The notes below the pieces were generated by a model. It did not search any database, was not told the origin of the DNA, and saw only the letters and a list, made by a program, of their open reading frames with translations. 64,000 bases of DNA from contig CAMEVC010000006.1 in the NCBI GenBank assembly GCA_945939115.1, forward strand, positions 1 to 64,000, read 5' to 3'. Below are positions 16,461-25,049 of this stretch, piece after piece; the first letter of the stretch is position 1; each line of letters opens with the position of its first letter. This stretch comes from an uncultured Eubacterium sp. (GTDB lineage Bacteria; Bacillota; Clostridia; Lachnospirales; Lachnospiraceae). Position numbers and translations under genes: made by a program.

Positions 16461-17121
16461 TATCCATCACCTCAATACTTTCCGCGAATTTTCCAAGCCT
16501 GCCATTATCCATAACTGCCACATAATCTGTCTGCTTTGATATCTCAGTCATGTTGTGGCTTGTCATAAGGACACAGCACTCTTCATTAATAAGAAGTTCC
16601 CTGAGCATATCGAACAGCTCAATGCGAAATACAGCATCCATCCCGGCAGTCGCCTCATCAAGCAGATAAAGTCTGCTCTTATGTGCAATTGCAAACGCAA
16701 GCTGAAACTTCATTTTCTCACCCCGTGACATTCTCCAGTATGTCTTACCGGGAGAAACACCCATTTTTTTCATGCTCCCATAAAACAGTTCCATATCAAA
16801 ATCCTCGTACAACAGTCCCAATATAGATGCATTCTGCTCTCCAGTCCTCAATTCAAGAAAATTGTTGTCTTCTGAAATAAATCCTGTGACCTGCATTACA
16901 TTTGCATGATTTCTTCTCACATCAGTACCAAGTACACATATCTGTCCGCTATATCTGCTTTTCTCTGAGAGAATACAATTCATAAGAGTGGTTTTACCTG
17001 CTCCATTCCTTCCTGTCACCGCATATATAAAGCCCGGTTTCAGTGACATATTAATATCTGTGAAACGAAAGCCTTTTCTTTTCCCTGTTACCCCTTTTAA
17101 CTCAAGCACTATATTATCCAT
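16447..17121 (-). CDS. ABC transporter ATP-binding protein
   Basis: A 224-residue ATPase with the P-loop G-R-N-G-A-G-K-T-T near residue 37, the signature M-S-R-G-E-K (replacing LSGGQ), Walker B L-Y-L-L-D-E-A-T-A-G-M-D and the switch histidine in M-T-S-H-N-M-T. The R-G-E-K signature is seen in YtrB/YtrE-like and bacitracin-type exporters regulated by GntR proteins. It is the fourth gene of a five-gene unit with a GntR regulator immediately upstream (2-base gap) and a small membrane protein downstream. The substrate is unknown; envelope stress or peptide resistance is a fair guess. Confidence 0.88.
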   Translation of the reverse strand: MDNIVLELKGVTGKRKGFRFTDINMSLKPGFIYAVTGRNGAGKTTLMNCILSEKSRYSGQICVLGTDVRRNHANVMQVTGFISEDNNFLELRTGEQNASILGLLYEDFDMELFYGSMKKMGVSPGKTYWRMSRGEKMKFQLAFAIAHKSRLYLLDEATAGMDAVFRIELFDMLRELLINEECCVLMTSHNMTEISKQTDYVAVMDNGRLGKFAESIEVMDNGEG

Positions 17122-17123
17122 CC

Positions 17124-17504
17124 CTATTTCTCCTCATATAATGTCTTTACCATCTCCACCACATCACTGCATCCAAGGCCCGCAGTCCTGGCCTCAAATA
17201 TAATCTCCTGAAGTCTGCTCTCCAGCATCATAAGCTGCTTTTCTTTCAGATAATCCGTATTGTACTCACAGACATAGAATCCTTTGCCGGCTACAGACCT
17301 TATAAGCCCCTCCTTTTCAAGTTCCTCATATGCTCTTTTCGTGGTTATGACACTTACCTGCAAATCTGCAGCCAGAGAGCGGATTGACGGAAGTGCTTCA
17401 CCCGGCTTCAGCTCTCCGGTCACTATTGCATTCTTAAGCTGCATCACTATCTGTTCATATATAGCAAGTGTTCCCTGCGGCAGGATGTTAATATTAATAC
17501 TCAT
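17124..17504 (-). CDS. GntR-family regulator, YtrA subfamily
   Basis: A 126-residue protein with an N-terminal winged helix (A-I-Y-E-Q-I, P-G-E-A-L-P-S-I-R-S-L-A, V-I-T-T-K-R-A-Y-E-E-L-E) and only a short helical C-terminal tail, the layout of the YtrA subfamily that controls ABC transporter operons. The start has a GGGGGATT site; it begins one base after the upstream permease stop. It is embedded between two ATPase-permease pairs and probably autoregulates the unit through the palindrome at 19031-19052. Confidence 0.9.
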   Translation of the reverse strand: MSININILPQGTLAIYEQIVMQLKNAIVTGELKPGEALPSIRSLAADLQVSVITTKRAYEELEKEGLIRSVAGKGFYVCEYNTDYLKEKQLMMLESRLQEIIFEARTAGLGCSDVVEMVKTLYEEK

Positions 17505-17505
17505 A

Positions 17506-18141
17506 TCAATCCCCCATTTTCTCATAATAATCCGCTGTTTTAAGTTCTTTCCTGATAAACCCTGTATATTTAACAAACAGTGGTATCTCTACCGCAACAA
17601 GAAATATATACACTATTATCTGGACAATATAATAATTCTCCGGATTAGAAATAATCACGAGCTGTACCAGATTAATCAATACTCCGATGACAACAATTGC
17701 CGCCATAATAATATAGTCTGAGTTCTCTTTGTTTTCCGATGGTATAAGCAGACATATCATAACATCATTTATCACAACACATATAAGTGAAAGCCAGTTA
17801 AAATAGGCCATGCTAAATGCGGCTGTCAAGCCTGCAGCCATTAGCAGCATATGAATAATTACCCTGAAAATATATTCCCGCCTTACAATTCCCCTGCGTT
17901 CTACAGGTGTCATCGGACACAGATAAAACATCTTTCCATGCCTGACCGGATGTGTCATTACAGACAACATTACAAGCAGTATAGGCATAATTAACCCTAA
18001 TTCCATACACATATCTTTCCTGTCGTGTGTCATGAAAAGAGAGAATCCAAATGCGACAAACGCTGACATCGCAGCCTGACAATTACCTAATCCACTCCAT
18101 TTCCACCCTGAAAAATATTCCCTAAAAAGTCTCTTTGTCAT
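17506..18141 (-). CDS. ABC-2 type permease-like membrane protein
   Basis: A 211-residue protein with six hydrophobic segments (about 22-38, 47-62, 88-110, 113-128, 144-165 and 170-190). It overlaps the upstream ATPase gene by four bases (ATGA), which argues that the two proteins form one transporter. A short loop with M-T-P-V-E-R-R between the second and third segments resembles the coupling loop of ABC-2 permeases. Exported substrate unknown. Confidence 0.75.
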   Translation of the reverse strand: MTKRLFREYFSGWKWSGLGNCQAAMSAFVAFGFSLFMTHDRKDMCMELGLIMPILLVMLSVMTHPVRHGKMFYLCPMTPVERRGIVRREYIFRVIIHMLLMAAGLTAAFSMAYFNWLSLICVVINDVMICLLIPSENKENSDYIIMAAIVVIGVLINLVQLVIISNPENYYIVQIIVYIFLVAVEIPLFVKYTGFIRKELKTADYYEKMGD

Positions 18142-18986
18142 CTCTTCACCCTCTTACTGTAATGATACATGAACTCCTCAAGTGACGGATATGTAACCTG
18201 AAGAGCCTTATCATAGTCACTGCCTATGCCATGCCTGACTAAAGCCTTTGCTCCATATTTACGTTCTTCCATGTGAATTATATTATCTTTATTAATTAGA
18301 TTAATCTTATACTTTTCCCCTGACACAATCCTGTACTTATCCCGGAAGCTTTCAATATCTCCGGAATATACCAGATTACCTTCATCAAAATATATAAGGT
18401 AATCAGCATATCTGTCCAAATCCTCCATCAAGTGGGATGCAAGTATTACAGACCTTTTTCCATCCGCAACAAAATCGCTTATAAGTCTTAGAAAATCCTG
18501 TCTGAATTCCGGGTCAAAGTTCGCAGTCGGTTCATCCAGCACAAGATACTTAGGCTCACATGCCAGCGCAAATGCAAACTGACATTTCAGTTTCTCTCCC
18601 TTAGACAGGCGTCCAAATCTGGTCTTTGGCTGCAGGTTAAACTCCAGAAGAAGCCCGGTGTATTTATCATTATCAAACCTGCTGTAATAACCTCCGTACA
18701 AAAGCCCGTTTTCCTTAAGAGAGAGTTCCCTGTTCATCAGCTCATCCACAAGCACCGCTCCCATCAAATCATGAATTGTTTTCTCATCATCAGAATAATT
18801 CATGCCATCTATCATAAGGGTTCCTTTATCCTGTCTGTATAACCCAAGCAGCAGATTTAAAAATGTAGTTTTCCCCGCACCATTCTGTCCGGCCAGCGCA
18901 CATATGTACCCATCAGGTATGCTGGCTGATATCCCTTTAAGCTGAAAACTGTCCATCATTTTCCACACATCGTTAAAAACAATCAT
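18138..18986 (-). CDS. ABC transporter ATP-binding protein
   Basis: A 282-residue ATPase and first gene of the GntR-controlled unit. Motifs: P-loop G-Q-N-G-A-G-K-T-T near residue 33, signature L-S-K-G-E-K, Walker B Y-L-V-L-D-E-P-T-A-N-F-D, and the switch histidine in L-A-S-H-L-M. The last 80 residues form an extra domain beyond the core. A strong GGGGG site precedes the ATG. The variant signature x-G-E-K is shared with the second ATPase in the unit, which suggests that the two arose by duplication and may form a heterodimer. Confidence 0.88.
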   Translation of the reverse strand: MIVFNDVWKMMDSFQLKGISASIPDGYICALAGQNGAGKTTFLNLLLGLYRQDKGTLMIDGMNYSDDEKTIHDLMGAVLVDELMNRELSLKENGLLYGGYYSRFDNDKYTGLLLEFNLQPKTRFGRLSKGEKLKCQFAFALACEPKYLVLDEPTANFDPEFRQDFLRLISDFVADGKRSVILASHLMEDLDRYADYLIYFDEGNLVYSGDIESFRDKYRIVSGEKYKINLINKDNIIHMEERKYGAKALVRHGIGSDYDKALQVTYPSLEEFMYHYSKRVKR

Positions 18987-19030
18987 ATAATCCCCCAGTT
19001 TGAAATAAGTGTTTTGGAACTGTTTATGTT

Positions 19031-19072
19031 CTGTATATATACATATATACAGTTAAATTACAGTTTTGTCAA
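19031..19072 (-). promoter_or_regulatory. Promoter and candidate GntR operator of the ABC unit
   Basis: The promoter reads TTGACA (19067-19072), 17 bases, TATATA (19044-19049). A palindrome with arms CTGTATATAT and ATATATACAG (19031-19052) covers the -10 box, ideally placed for repression. The only linked DNA-binding protein is the YtrA-like regulator of the same unit. Confidence 0.75.
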
Positions 19073-19138
19073 CTATATATTTAAAAAATTTTTTGTGGGA
19101 TATTTCTTTTTATAAGTTTTTTCAAAAATGGATAATGC

Positions 19139-19180
19139 AAAACGCAGCACTGACCGTCGACTACGGTTCAGCACTGCGTC
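19139..19180 (-). terminator. Terminator after the 19222-19608 lipoprotein gene
   Basis: On the minus strand ACGCAGTGCTGA pairs with TCAGTGCTGCGT (two G-U pairs) and is followed by TTTT. It ends the lipoprotein transcript just before the GntR-ABC promoter. Confidence 0.7.
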
Positions 19181-19221
19181 TCATGCGTACAGCTGATTAG
19201 CTGTTAAATCTTTTATCTTTA

Positions 19222-19608
19222 TCATTCTCTTTCGACACTGAACTCCCTTACATCACCGTCGAAATCCAGTTTCAGATGTTCGCTGTCGAATTCTAGAATT
19301 TTTATCTTTGTATCTATGGAATCTGTCTTTTCTTTCGCCTTAAAAGTAATTGTTTGATTTTCTTTATCATAAGAATATGATTTTATTAAGTCTGAATCGT
19401 TCACAGGATTGCCGCATGAACAATAGTAACTAAAGGTTCCGTCAGTCATAAAACTCAGAAACTCCACATCTTCATCTACTTTTCTAACCCATTGAACGCC
19501 CATAAACTCAGCATCATATGCGTTCCTCTTATTACCGCATCCAACTAACGACATCGAAATAATCAAGCACAGAACACCTGCCATAATTCTCTTATATGTT
19601 GTCATCAT
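19222..19608 (-). CDS. Small lipoprotein, unknown
   Basis: About 128 residues. A signal peptide with lipobox L-V-G-C-G-N ends at the lipidated cysteine near residue 23. The mature part is short, beta-rich and acidic, with no recognised family; it contains C-S-C in its centre. The start is the ATG five bases after GGAGG. It stands alone between two ABC operons and has a promoter plus a long structured leader with a terminator immediately upstream, so its expression is probably controlled after transcription starts. It may be a bait or sensor for the ABC exporters beside it. Confidence 0.75.
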   Translation of the reverse strand: MMTTYKRIMAGVLCLIISMSLVGCGNKRNAYDAEFMGVQWVRKVDEDVEFLSFMTDGTFSYYCSCGNPVNDSDLIKSYSYDKENQTITFKAKEKTDSIDTKIKILEFDSEHLKLDFDGDVREFSVERE

Positions 19609-19714
19609 CTTTACCTCCATAAAAATGGCGGGGTAAATCCCCGCCAGCCGGTGGACCAGGACCTTTCGGTCAGCCCAAATATTAATGCACTTCGTGCAAA
19701 AGATTCATATTTGT
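19609..19714 (-). promoter_or_regulatory. Structured 5' leader with terminator in front of the lipoprotein gene
   Basis: A leader of about 105 bases holds three hairpins on the minus strand: TGCAC-GAA-GTGCA, GACC-GAAA-GGTC and GGCGGGG-ATTTA-CCCCGCC (19627-19645). The last is followed by ATTTTT and then the GGAGG ribosome site. This is the layout of an attenuator or riboswitch. It matches no class I know. Confidence 0.5.
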
Positions 19715-19720
19715 ATAGGT

Positions 19721-19749
19721 ATTATATGTTGATTTCATGGAAATAGCAA
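19721..19749 (-). promoter_or_regulatory. Promoter of the leader and lipoprotein gene
   Basis: TTGCTA, 17 bases, TATAAT on the minus strand; the predicted start is near 19714. Confidence 0.65.
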
Positions 19750-19782
19750 CTGGTTTTTATAATAATTTCAGCCTATACTCCG

Positions 19783-19858
19783 GTCTGACTGAGGAGTATG
19801 GATAGCTCTATTAAAACAGTCGCATTGAATTGGTGGCAAGGATTTTCCCTGCCACCAA
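19783..19858 (-). terminator. Two hairpins after the ABC permease gene
   Basis: GGTGGCAGGGAAAATCCTTGCCACC (near 19833-19858) and ATACTCC...GGAGTAT (near 19783-19806) form stable stems on the minus strand after the permease stop. Neither has a strong T-tract, so they may protect the 3' end or terminate weakly. Confidence 0.45.
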
Positions 19859-19872
19859 TAATACGTAGTATT

Positions 19873-20658
19873 TTAATGTATATCTTTTTTCGTATATTTC
19901 AGGTAGGCAATAATTATTCCGACAATTCCTATGACTACACCAATAATAACTAAAGTACTGTCTAAACTTCCGTTTGATACAATATCAGCTCCCTCGCAAT
20001 ATCCAAATGGAGTTATGTATTTCAGAAATTCTGCGACATCTGCAATGTTTGCAATCAGATTCAGAAAATACATCATTGCTGCAATGCCCAGTCCTATCCC
20101 CACGCTTCCTTTGCGAAGGAAGGCCGAAATACCAAAACAAATTCCTGCCAGCTCAACTTGAAGCAGATAATAAGCAAGATGAAACAGACTAAGTTCTTTC
20201 CAGGGAATTACCTCACCAACGGCAGCTATACAACCAACAGCAAGAGCATAAATAATTATATTCATAGCTGTAATCTGAATAAGTACCGCAATCAACTTTT
20301 CTGTAATAATCCTTTTGCGGCTGACAGGATGAGTCAGCAGAAATTCTGCTGTTTTGTCTTTTTCTTCTTTGCTTAGAATACCGACTGCACAAAGAGAAGC
20401 GTAAAATGCGCCGCCGAGTCCCAAAATATTGCCGCACTCAACAGAATAAAACCCTATAAGCGTTCCGAAGTTCAAACGATCCATACCGAATGCCTCGGTA
20501 AAAGAACCCATAGAGGAAAACATATCATTTACACCTTCCATCTGTCCTTTCATTTCAGGAAACAGAAAAATACATATTGCAAGGAGAAAGCCGACAGAAG
20601 CCGTCCATATTAAAAATGAAATCTTTCCTTGCCTCAGTTCGTGTTTTACAAGAGTCAT
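19873..20658 (-). CDS. ABC-2 type permease
   Basis: A 261-residue membrane protein with six hydrophobic segments (near 15-33, 82-95, 128-145, 158-180, 185-205 and 233-252). The second cytoplasmic region contains E-E-K-D-K-T-A-E-F-L-L-T-H-P-V-S-R, a block typical of ABC-2 permeases of the NatB/BcrB/LinearmycinG type. Its start overlaps the upstream ATPase gene by four bases. Together they form a two-subunit exporter, most often linked to peptide, bacitracin-type or lantibiotic resistance. The substrate is not inferable here. Confidence 0.88.
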   Translation of the reverse strand: MTLVKHELRQGKISFLIWTASVGFLLAICIFLFPEMKGQMEGVNDMFSSMGSFTEAFGMDRLNFGTLIGFYSVECGNILGLGGAFYASLCAVGILSKEEKDKTAEFLLTHPVSRKRIITEKLIAVLIQITAMNIIIYALAVGCIAAVGEVIPWKELSLFHLAYYLLQVELAGICFGISAFLRKGSVGIGLGIAAMMYFLNLIANIADVAEFLKYITPFGYCEGADIVSNGSLDSTLVIIGVVIGIVGIIIAYLKYTKKDIH

Positions 20659-21536
20659 ACCGTTTCACCGTCCTTTTCATAATAGTGCATAAAAATTTCT
20701 TCCAAATCAGGTTCCGTAACCGTTAGGTCATCAACCTGACCTGAAGACAGTGTGCGCAGTAAACTACCCATATCACCGCTGTAAAGAAAATTGACCGAGT
20801 CTTTCGTTTCTTTTATGTCACGAATACCGCTTAGATGTTCAAGGTCTATTTTGCCGTGAACAGTTATTCGTTTTGCATTTGTTTTAGTAAGAGCATCAAC
20901 ACTGTCACATGCAATCATTCTGCCGTCACGTATAATTGCCGCACGGGTACAATTGCGCTGTATTTCAGAGAGAACATGGCTGGATAAGAAAATAGTTGTG
21001 CCTTCCCTGTTTCTCTCTCTCAGAATGTCAAAAAACTCTTTCTGCATCAGCGGATCAAGTCCGCTTGTCGGTTCATCCAGCACCAGTAATTCAGGTCGAT
21101 GCTGTAAAGCACAGACAATGGCAACCTTCTTTCTGTTACCAAATGACAGATCATCTATCTTTCGGGAAGTATCAAGCTGTAAGCGCTCACAGAGTAATTT
21201 AGATTCTGTTTTACAATCCTTTTTCCGCAAATTAGCTGATAGCTTCAATACATCTTTGACATTCATTCCCTGATAAAACAATGCTTCCGAGGGAAGATAG
21301 CCAACATCCTGTAATATGGATTCCTTTTCTTTTGTGATATCTTTCCCAAATATCATTGCGCTACCTAAGGTAGGGGTAATCAGCCCGAGCAGGGTTCTGA
21401 TTGTCGTGGATTTTCCGGCTCCGTTAGGACCGATAAACCCGAAGAACTCTCCCTGTGACACCGTCAGGTCAAGGTCAATGATACCTCTTGCCTTACCGTA
21501 GTATTTCGTGAGCTTTGTCGTTTTAATAATCTCCAT
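20655..21536 (-). CDS. ABC exporter ATP-binding protein (BcrA/CcmA-type)
   Basis: A 293-residue ATPase. P-loop G-P-N-G-A-G-K-S-T-T-I-R near residue 35, signature L-S-F-G-N-R-K-K (diverged from LSGGQ), Walker B L-L-V-L-D-E-P-T-S-G-L-D-P, D-loop, and switch histidine in L-S-S-H-V-L-S. The C-terminal 80 residues are the extra domain found in BcrA-like drug ATPases. It is the first gene of a two-gene exporter with a GGAGT site. Such cassettes usually carry a linked TetR gene; none is present here, although a TetR-like inverted repeat lies upstream. Confidence 0.9.
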   Translation of the reverse strand: MEIIKTTKLTKYYGKARGIIDLDLTVSQGEFFGFIGPNGAGKSTTIRTLLGLITPTLGSAMIFGKDITKEKESILQDVGYLPSEALFYQGMNVKDVLKLSANLRKKDCKTESKLLCERLQLDTSRKIDDLSFGNRKKVAIVCALQHRPELLVLDEPTSGLDPLMQKEFFDILRERNREGTTIFLSSHVLSEIQRNCTRAAIIRDGRMIACDSVDALTKTNAKRITVHGKIDLEHLSGIRDIKETKDSVNFLYSGDMGSLLRTLSSGQVDDLTVTEPDLEEIFMHYYEKDGETV

Positions 21537-21601
21537 ATTCTATCACTCCTTCCGAAGATAAATACTCTTCCAAAGATATCCTTCAGATGCCATTAACCGA
21601 T

Positions 21602-21633
21602 TCGGTCAATCCTATTATAAATTTATTGACCAA
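21602..21633 (-). promoter_or_regulatory. Inverted repeat around a -10-like box ahead of the ABC exporter
   Basis: Arms TCGGTCAAT and ATTGACCAA (one mismatch) flank a segment that contains TATAAT on the minus strand. A repressor dimer or pair could bind here. No clear -35 box is seen. Confidence 0.45.
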
Positions 21634-21664
21634 TTTCGAGAAGACCCCTCTTGAAAATTTATAC

Positions 21665-21703
21665 AAAAAAGCCGCTACTAAGATAATCTCTTAATAACGG
21701 CTT
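21665..21703 (-). terminator. Terminator of the sugar operon
   Basis: AAGCCGTTATTAAGA pairs with TCTTAGTAGCGGCTT on the minus strand, followed by six T, 20 bases after the stop of the ROK gene. Confidence 0.88.
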
Positions 21704-21722
21704 CCGTATTATATCGTAATCA

Positions 21723-22874
21723 CTACACCTGCTGCACAAACTCTGCAATATATGTGAGAGCTGCTCCTAAATCAGTCTGTCTGTCACTGCATCCGGCTAT
21801 CTTAAGAAATGATGCATCTGTATCAAATGAATAATTATTCACAAGCTTTTCTTTTATCACATTTTCATACTTCTTAAGATATGGCGCCACAGAACCTCCA
21901 AGTACTATATCACAGTCCAACATTGTATATATATTATTTATTCCCAGAACAAGGTCATCTATATATGTAGCAAATACTTTCATAAACCGGCTCTTTTGCT
22001 CCCCCGGCTTACCACGCTCAATAATATTAAAGAAGTCCTCTAATGTAACTCTCTGCTCTGTTGACAGCTTCCGTTCTGATACGTAAGCCTCGAAGCAGCC
22101 ACATTTGCCGCAGGTACATTTATTCCCTTCAGGATGTATGACCATATGTCCCAGCTCCCCACAACGGTTATGAGTCCCCCGCTTTATTGATGAATTCTCA
22201 ATATAAGCACCACCGACACCGTCGCCAAGCATAATATACATCTTCTCATTGGTATCAGTTTCATTAAACCAGTTGTCAGCAAATGCCTCGGCTCTTGCAT
22301 CATTCATTATTCTGCATGGATAGCCAAATGCTGACATCAGTCTTCTTAAATCATAATTCTTAACTCCCAGAGGAGGTGCTGAAATAAGCATATTACTCTC
22401 TTCATCCATTATACCGGAAACTGTTACTCCAATCCCCAGAACATCGTCAGCGCCGTATCTACGCGCATAAACTAAGGCGCACTTCACACTTAAAACAATC
22501 GACTCAATATAAAAATCAGTCTCATCAAACTGCTTGGAAATCACGGAATTATATAGTATCTGTCCTTTCAGGTCAACGACGTAAACATCATACCTATCCG
22601 GTTTAATATTGACACTTATTGCTATCTTGGCATAATTGTTAACAGTAATCGCCTGGGCCCTTCTTCCTCCGGTAGAGCCAAAATTTCCTTCACACTCTAT
22701 AAGGCCTTCATCTCTTAGCAGCTTCAGATTCTGGTTTACCGTTGGCAGTGATAGCCCCAATCTGTCAGCAATATCCTGCCTCGCAATTCTGTCATTATTG
22801 TATATCAGTCTGAATATACGGTTTTTATTAAGCCTTTTAACATCCGTGCCAGTCAGTTTCTGTGATGAATTCAT
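21723..22874 (-). CDS. ROK-family transcriptional regulator (XylR/NagC type)
   Basis: A 383-residue regulator. Residues 14-70 are a winged helix (N-R-I-F-R-L-I-Y, R-Q-D-I-A-D-R-L-G-L-S-L-P-T-V-N-Q). The ROK sugar-kinase-like domain follows, with G-D-G-V-G-G-A-Y and the zinc site C-G-E-L-G-H-M-V-I-H-P...C-T-C-G-K-C-G-C-F-E (cysteines and histidine as in NagC/Mlc). Such proteins repress sugar operons and release DNA on binding a sugar. It is the last gene of a pentose-like catabolic operon and probably regulates it. Kinase activity is unlikely with the DNA-binding domain present. Confidence 0.9.
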   Translation of the reverse strand: MNSSQKLTGTDVKRLNKNRIFRLIYNNDRIARQDIADRLGLSLPTVNQNLKLLRDEGLIECEGNFGSTGGRRAQAITVNNYAKIAISVNIKPDRYDVYVVDLKGQILYNSVISKQFDETDFYIESIVLSVKCALVYARRYGADDVLGIGVTVSGIMDEESNMLISAPPLGVKNYDLRRLMSAFGYPCRIMNDARAEAFADNWFNETDTNEKMYIMLGDGVGGAYIENSSIKRGTHNRCGELGHMVIHPEGNKCTCGKCGCFEAYVSERKLSTEQRVTLEDFFNIIERGKPGEQKSRFMKVFATYIDDLVLGINNIYTMLDCDIVLGGSVAPYLKKYENVIKEKLVNNYSFDTDASFLKIAGCSDRQTDLGAALTYIAEFVQQV

Positions 22875-22889
22875 CTGTTATCCTCTCAT

Positions 22890-23543
22890 TTACTCGCCAA
22901 ATACTGCAATATAATCCTTCTTGAACTTCTCAATTCCTGCATCAGTAAGTGGATGATGAACCATCTGTTCAATAACCTTATAAGGTACCGTTGCAATGTC
23001 TGCCCCAGCTAATGCACAATCAGTAATATGAATTGGATTCCTTACACTTGCACATATAATTTCTGTATGAAGGTCATAGTTGGCAAATATATCTGTAATA
23101 TCCTGAATAAGCTGGATTCCCGGCTGTGATATATCGTCAAGCCTTCCAAGAAATGGTGAAACAAATGCTGCTCCTGCTCTTGCAGCTAAAAGTGCCTGAT
23201 TTGCTGAAAAAATAAGTGTAACATTCACCTTAATTCCCTCTGATGAAAGTACCTTAGTCGCTTTAAGCCCCTCAACAGTCATAGGAATCTTAACCACCAT
23301 ATTAGGATGGATTGCAGCAATTTCTCTGCCCTCTTTAATCATCCCCTCAGCATCCTCTGTTGTTGCCTTAACCTCTCCGCTGATTGGTCCGTCAACAATT
23401 GACGCAATCTCCTTAATTACTTCCTTAAAATCTCTCCCCTCCTTAGCAATAAGAGAAGGATTAGTTGTTACGCCGCATATAACGCCCATATCATTGGCTT
23501 TTCTGATATCCTCTACATTAGCAGTATCAATAAAAAATTTCAT
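22890..23543 (-). CDS. Fructose-6-phosphate aldolase / transaldolase-like (TalC type)
   Basis: A 217-residue protein, the length of the short TalC/FSA branch of transaldolases. It opens with M-K-F-F-I-D-T-A-N and has the Schiff-base lysine in M-V-V-K-I-P-M-T at K85, the same position as in E. coli FSA. Members either move a dihydroxyacetone unit between sugar phosphates or cleave fructose 6-phosphate. Following xylulokinase in the same operon, it would connect xylulose 5-phosphate to glycolysis through the pentose phosphate pathway. Bacillus-type short proteins with this signature are usually transaldolases. Confidence 0.88.
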   Translation of the reverse strand: MKFFIDTANVEDIRKANDMGVICGVTTNPSLIAKEGRDFKEVIKEIASIVDGPISGEVKATTEDAEGMIKEGREIAAIHPNMVVKIPMTVEGLKATKVLSSEGIKVNVTLIFSANQALLAARAGAAFVSPFLGRLDDISQPGIQLIQDITDIFANYDLHTEIICASVRNPIHITDCALAGADIATVPYKVIEQMVHHPLTDAGIEKFKKDYIAVFGE

Positions 23544-23561
23544 TATGTAAATCTCCTTTTT

Positions 23562-25037
23562 CTAATTAATAGTCCTGAATACTTCTTTAAGTGCAGGATA
23601 AATTGTCCTGAACTGTCTGTACCTGTCCTCATACCGCAAGGCAATCCCCTCTTCCGGTTCAATTACCCTTCGCACTTTAACCAAAGCATCAGACACCTCT
23701 TTTACTGAATTATATTCTCCTGCTGCCACCATGGCAAGCATGGCAGCACCCATTCCCGGACCTTCCTCTGATTCCGGAAGTTCAACTCTTACTCCGAGAA
23801 CATTTGCCATAATCCTGCACCAGAGCTCAGATTTTGCACCGCCTCCACACATACGTGTTGATGTGATATTTATACCTGAAGACTTTGCAACCTCAAAGCA
23901 GTCTCTTATTGCAAATGCAACACCTTCCAGAACAGCCTGCATCATATCTTTTCTCTCAGTATCCATGGTAAGTCCCGTAAATGTTCCCCTTGCAAACTCA
24001 TCATTGTGTGGTGAGCGTTCACCCATGAGATATGGCAGGAAAAAAACTTTATTGTTTCCAAGCATTTGTTCTGTAATTTCATTTTGTGCGCCTGCATAGT
24101 CGCCGCTTCCAATAATCTTATCCATCCACCAACCGTTAGCTGATGCAGCACTGAGTATACATCCCATAAGATGGTATCTTCCATCCGCATGAGCAAATGA
24201 ATGAAGCGCATTGTCAGCATCCACCTTGAATTCTCTGCTTGATATGAAAATTGTTCCACTTGTTCCAAGAGATATATTGCAATGCCCGTCTCCAACTGTA
24301 CCGGTTCCCACAGCCGCCGCCGCATTATCACCGGCTCCTGCTGCCACAATTACGCCATCAGGAAGCCCAAGCATTCCGGCAATATCATTTCTTACCACTC
24401 CGACTTTGTCACTGCTCTCAAAAACGCTTGGCATCTGTTCCTCTGTTATTCCGCATATATCCAGCATTTCCTTTGACCAGCATCTGTTCCTGACATCAAA
24501 AAGAAGCATCCCCGAAGCATCCGACACATCTGTACAATGGACTCCTGTAAGCCTGTAGGCAATATAGTCCTTCGGAAGCATAATCTTTCTAATTCTGGCA
24601 TAATTATCCGGCTCATTCTCCTTAAGCCACAGTATCTTAGGTGCTGTGAATCCTGCAAATGCTATATTGGCAGTATACTGCGACAACTTGTCTGTTCCAA
24701 TCACCTGATTAAGATATTCGCATTGCCTTGTGGTTCTTCCGTCATTCCACAGAATAGCAGGTCTTATCACCTTGTCATTCTCATCCAGAATAACCAGTCC
24801 ATGCATCTGTCCACCAAAACTTATCCCGGCAATCCGGCTCACATCTGCATAATTTAACAATTCCTTCAAGCCTGCAATACTCGCCTCATACCAATCCTCC
24901 GGGTTCTGTTCAGACCATCCTGGTTTTGGATAGAAAATAGGATAACTCTTTGAAACGCTTTTTATGATAGTCCCTCTGCTATCCATAAGCACCAGTTTAA
25001 CAGAAGATGTTCCAAGATCAATTCCTATATACTGCAT
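23562..25037 (-). CDS. xylB: Xylulokinase-like FGGY sugar kinase
   Basis: A 491-residue FGGY kinase. The N-terminus I-G-I-D-L-G-T-S-S-V-K binds phosphate, G-G-Q-M-H-G-L-V and W-N-D-G-R form the sugar site seen in XylB, and G-A-G-D-N-A-A-A-A-V-G contains the catalytic aspartate. The match is closest to D-xylulose kinases. The start ATG follows AGGAGG; a GTG two codons earlier was not chosen. It lies between the isomerase-family gene and the transaldolase-like gene, so its substrate is the ketose made by that isomerase. Confidence 0.9.
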   Translation of the reverse strand: MQYIGIDLGTSSVKLVLMDSRGTIIKSVSKSYPIFYPKPGWSEQNPEDWYEASIAGLKELLNYADVSRIAGISFGGQMHGLVILDENDKVIRPAILWNDGRTTRQCEYLNQVIGTDKLSQYTANIAFAGFTAPKILWLKENEPDNYARIRKIMLPKDYIAYRLTGVHCTDVSDASGMLLFDVRNRCWSKEMLDICGITEEQMPSVFESSDKVGVVRNDIAGMLGLPDGVIVAAGAGDNAAAAVGTGTVGDGHCNISLGTSGTIFISSREFKVDADNALHSFAHADGRYHLMGCILSAASANGWWMDKIIGSGDYAGAQNEITEQMLGNNKVFFLPYLMGERSPHNDEFARGTFTGLTMDTERKDMMQAVLEGVAFAIRDCFEVAKSSGINITSTRMCGGGAKSELWCRIMANVLGVRVELPESEEGPGMGAAMLAMVAAGEYNSVKEVSDALVKVRRVIEPEEGIALRYEDRYRQFRTIYPALKEVFRTIN

Positions 25038-25049
25038 ACACACCTCCTG

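Noticed and set aside
19031-19052. Palindrome considered as insertion-sequence end or phage attachment site
   Set aside because: Overlaps a well-formed promoter and no transposase or integrase is near; operator is the simpler reading.
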